DNA of 64,000 bases from Vibrio syngnathi (GTDB taxonomy: Bacteria > Pseudomonadota > Gammaproteobacteria > Enterobacterales > Vibrionaceae): NCBI RefSeq assembly GCF_002119525.1, contig NZ_CP017917.1, forward strand, positions 1,240,001 to 1,304,000, given 5' to 3'. Below the pieces are notes generated by a model. The model saw only the letters and a list, made by a program, of their open reading frames with translations, was not told the DNA's origin and did not search any database. Both the position numbers and the translations under genes were made by a program. Of this stretch, positions 64,000 to 64,000 are shown piece after piece. Position 1 is the stretch's first letter; each line of letters starts with the position of its first letter.

Positions 64000-64000
64000 G

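Overview
The window looks like a Vibrio chromosome segment, probably from the Splendidus clade, at roughly 44% GC. Most proteins match families found in vibrios: the PpsA/PpsR pair, an SgrR-type regulator, RimK with a RimB-like partner, GrxB, a UgpBAECQ cassette, HD-GYP and GGDEF-EAL signalling enzymes, and a membrane-anchored AraC protein. Gene order and the accessory metabolic content suggest the smaller Vibrio chromosome, but that is inference. No rRNA, complete tRNA, insertion sequence or CRISPR array is visible.

Layout. 1-7.4 kb: 5' end of a secreted-protein gene, an M3 metallopeptidase, a foreign-looking CoiA-like nuclease gene next to a tRNA-like T-arm fragment, a RecX-family paralog and an MscS-type channel. 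7.8-11 kb: an Scs-like copper/thiol redox operon (small membrane protein, ScsB, ScsD) with no ScsC. 11.3-18.7 kb: signalling genes (HD-GYP, OmpR-type two-component pair with a CxxC in the sensor, secreted protein, GGDEF-EAL). 18.9-21 kb: GntR/YtrA-type regulator with an ABC exporter. 22-29.5 kb: small metabolic and housekeeping genes. 29.6-34 kb: NhaC-type antiporter, a 2-keto-4-pentenoate-hydratase-like enzyme and an SgrR regulator. Divergent from SgrR is a probable dual-function small RNA encoding a 32-residue peptide. 34.6-36 kb: rimK and a RimB-like protease. 38-43.6 kb: ugpBAEC-ugpQ for glycerol-3-phosphate and glycerophosphodiester uptake, with a candidate Pho box. 43.7-49.7 kb: TauE/SafE permease, L,D-transpeptidase, acetyltransferase, GT25 glycosyltransferase, an oxidoreductase, a 53-residue protein and GrxB. 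50-52 kb: a two-gene secreted module with a trypsin-like protease. 52-57 kb: ppsR/ppsA and a MATE pump. 57.5-61.4 kb: a cystine-linked operon (YheO-type regulator, RidA, TcyP, CoA-disulfide reductase) behind an array of GGTTTA/TAAACC operator-like sites. From about 61.76 kb to the end: one edge of a tRNA-integrated island, marked by a tRNA 3' end with its terminator and followed by AT-rich DNA with an HNH-like gene.

How the genes work together. Several blocks are functional units: SgrR with the divergent RNA (sugar-phosphate or carbon control), ScsB/ScsD (periplasmic thiol reduction), Ugp plus UgpQ (phosphate and glycerol scavenging), PpsR controlling PpsA (gluconeogenesis), and the TcyP/RidA/CoA-disulfide reductase cassette (cystine uptake, 2-aminoacrylate clearance, thiol reduction). 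The strongest candidates for less-described biology are the sgrR-linked peptide RNA with a C-rich loop in its terminator, the operator array ahead of the cystine cassette, the secreted protease/partner module, and the tRNA-edge island. Many intergenic regions also carry short (7-18 bp) imperfect tandem repeats.
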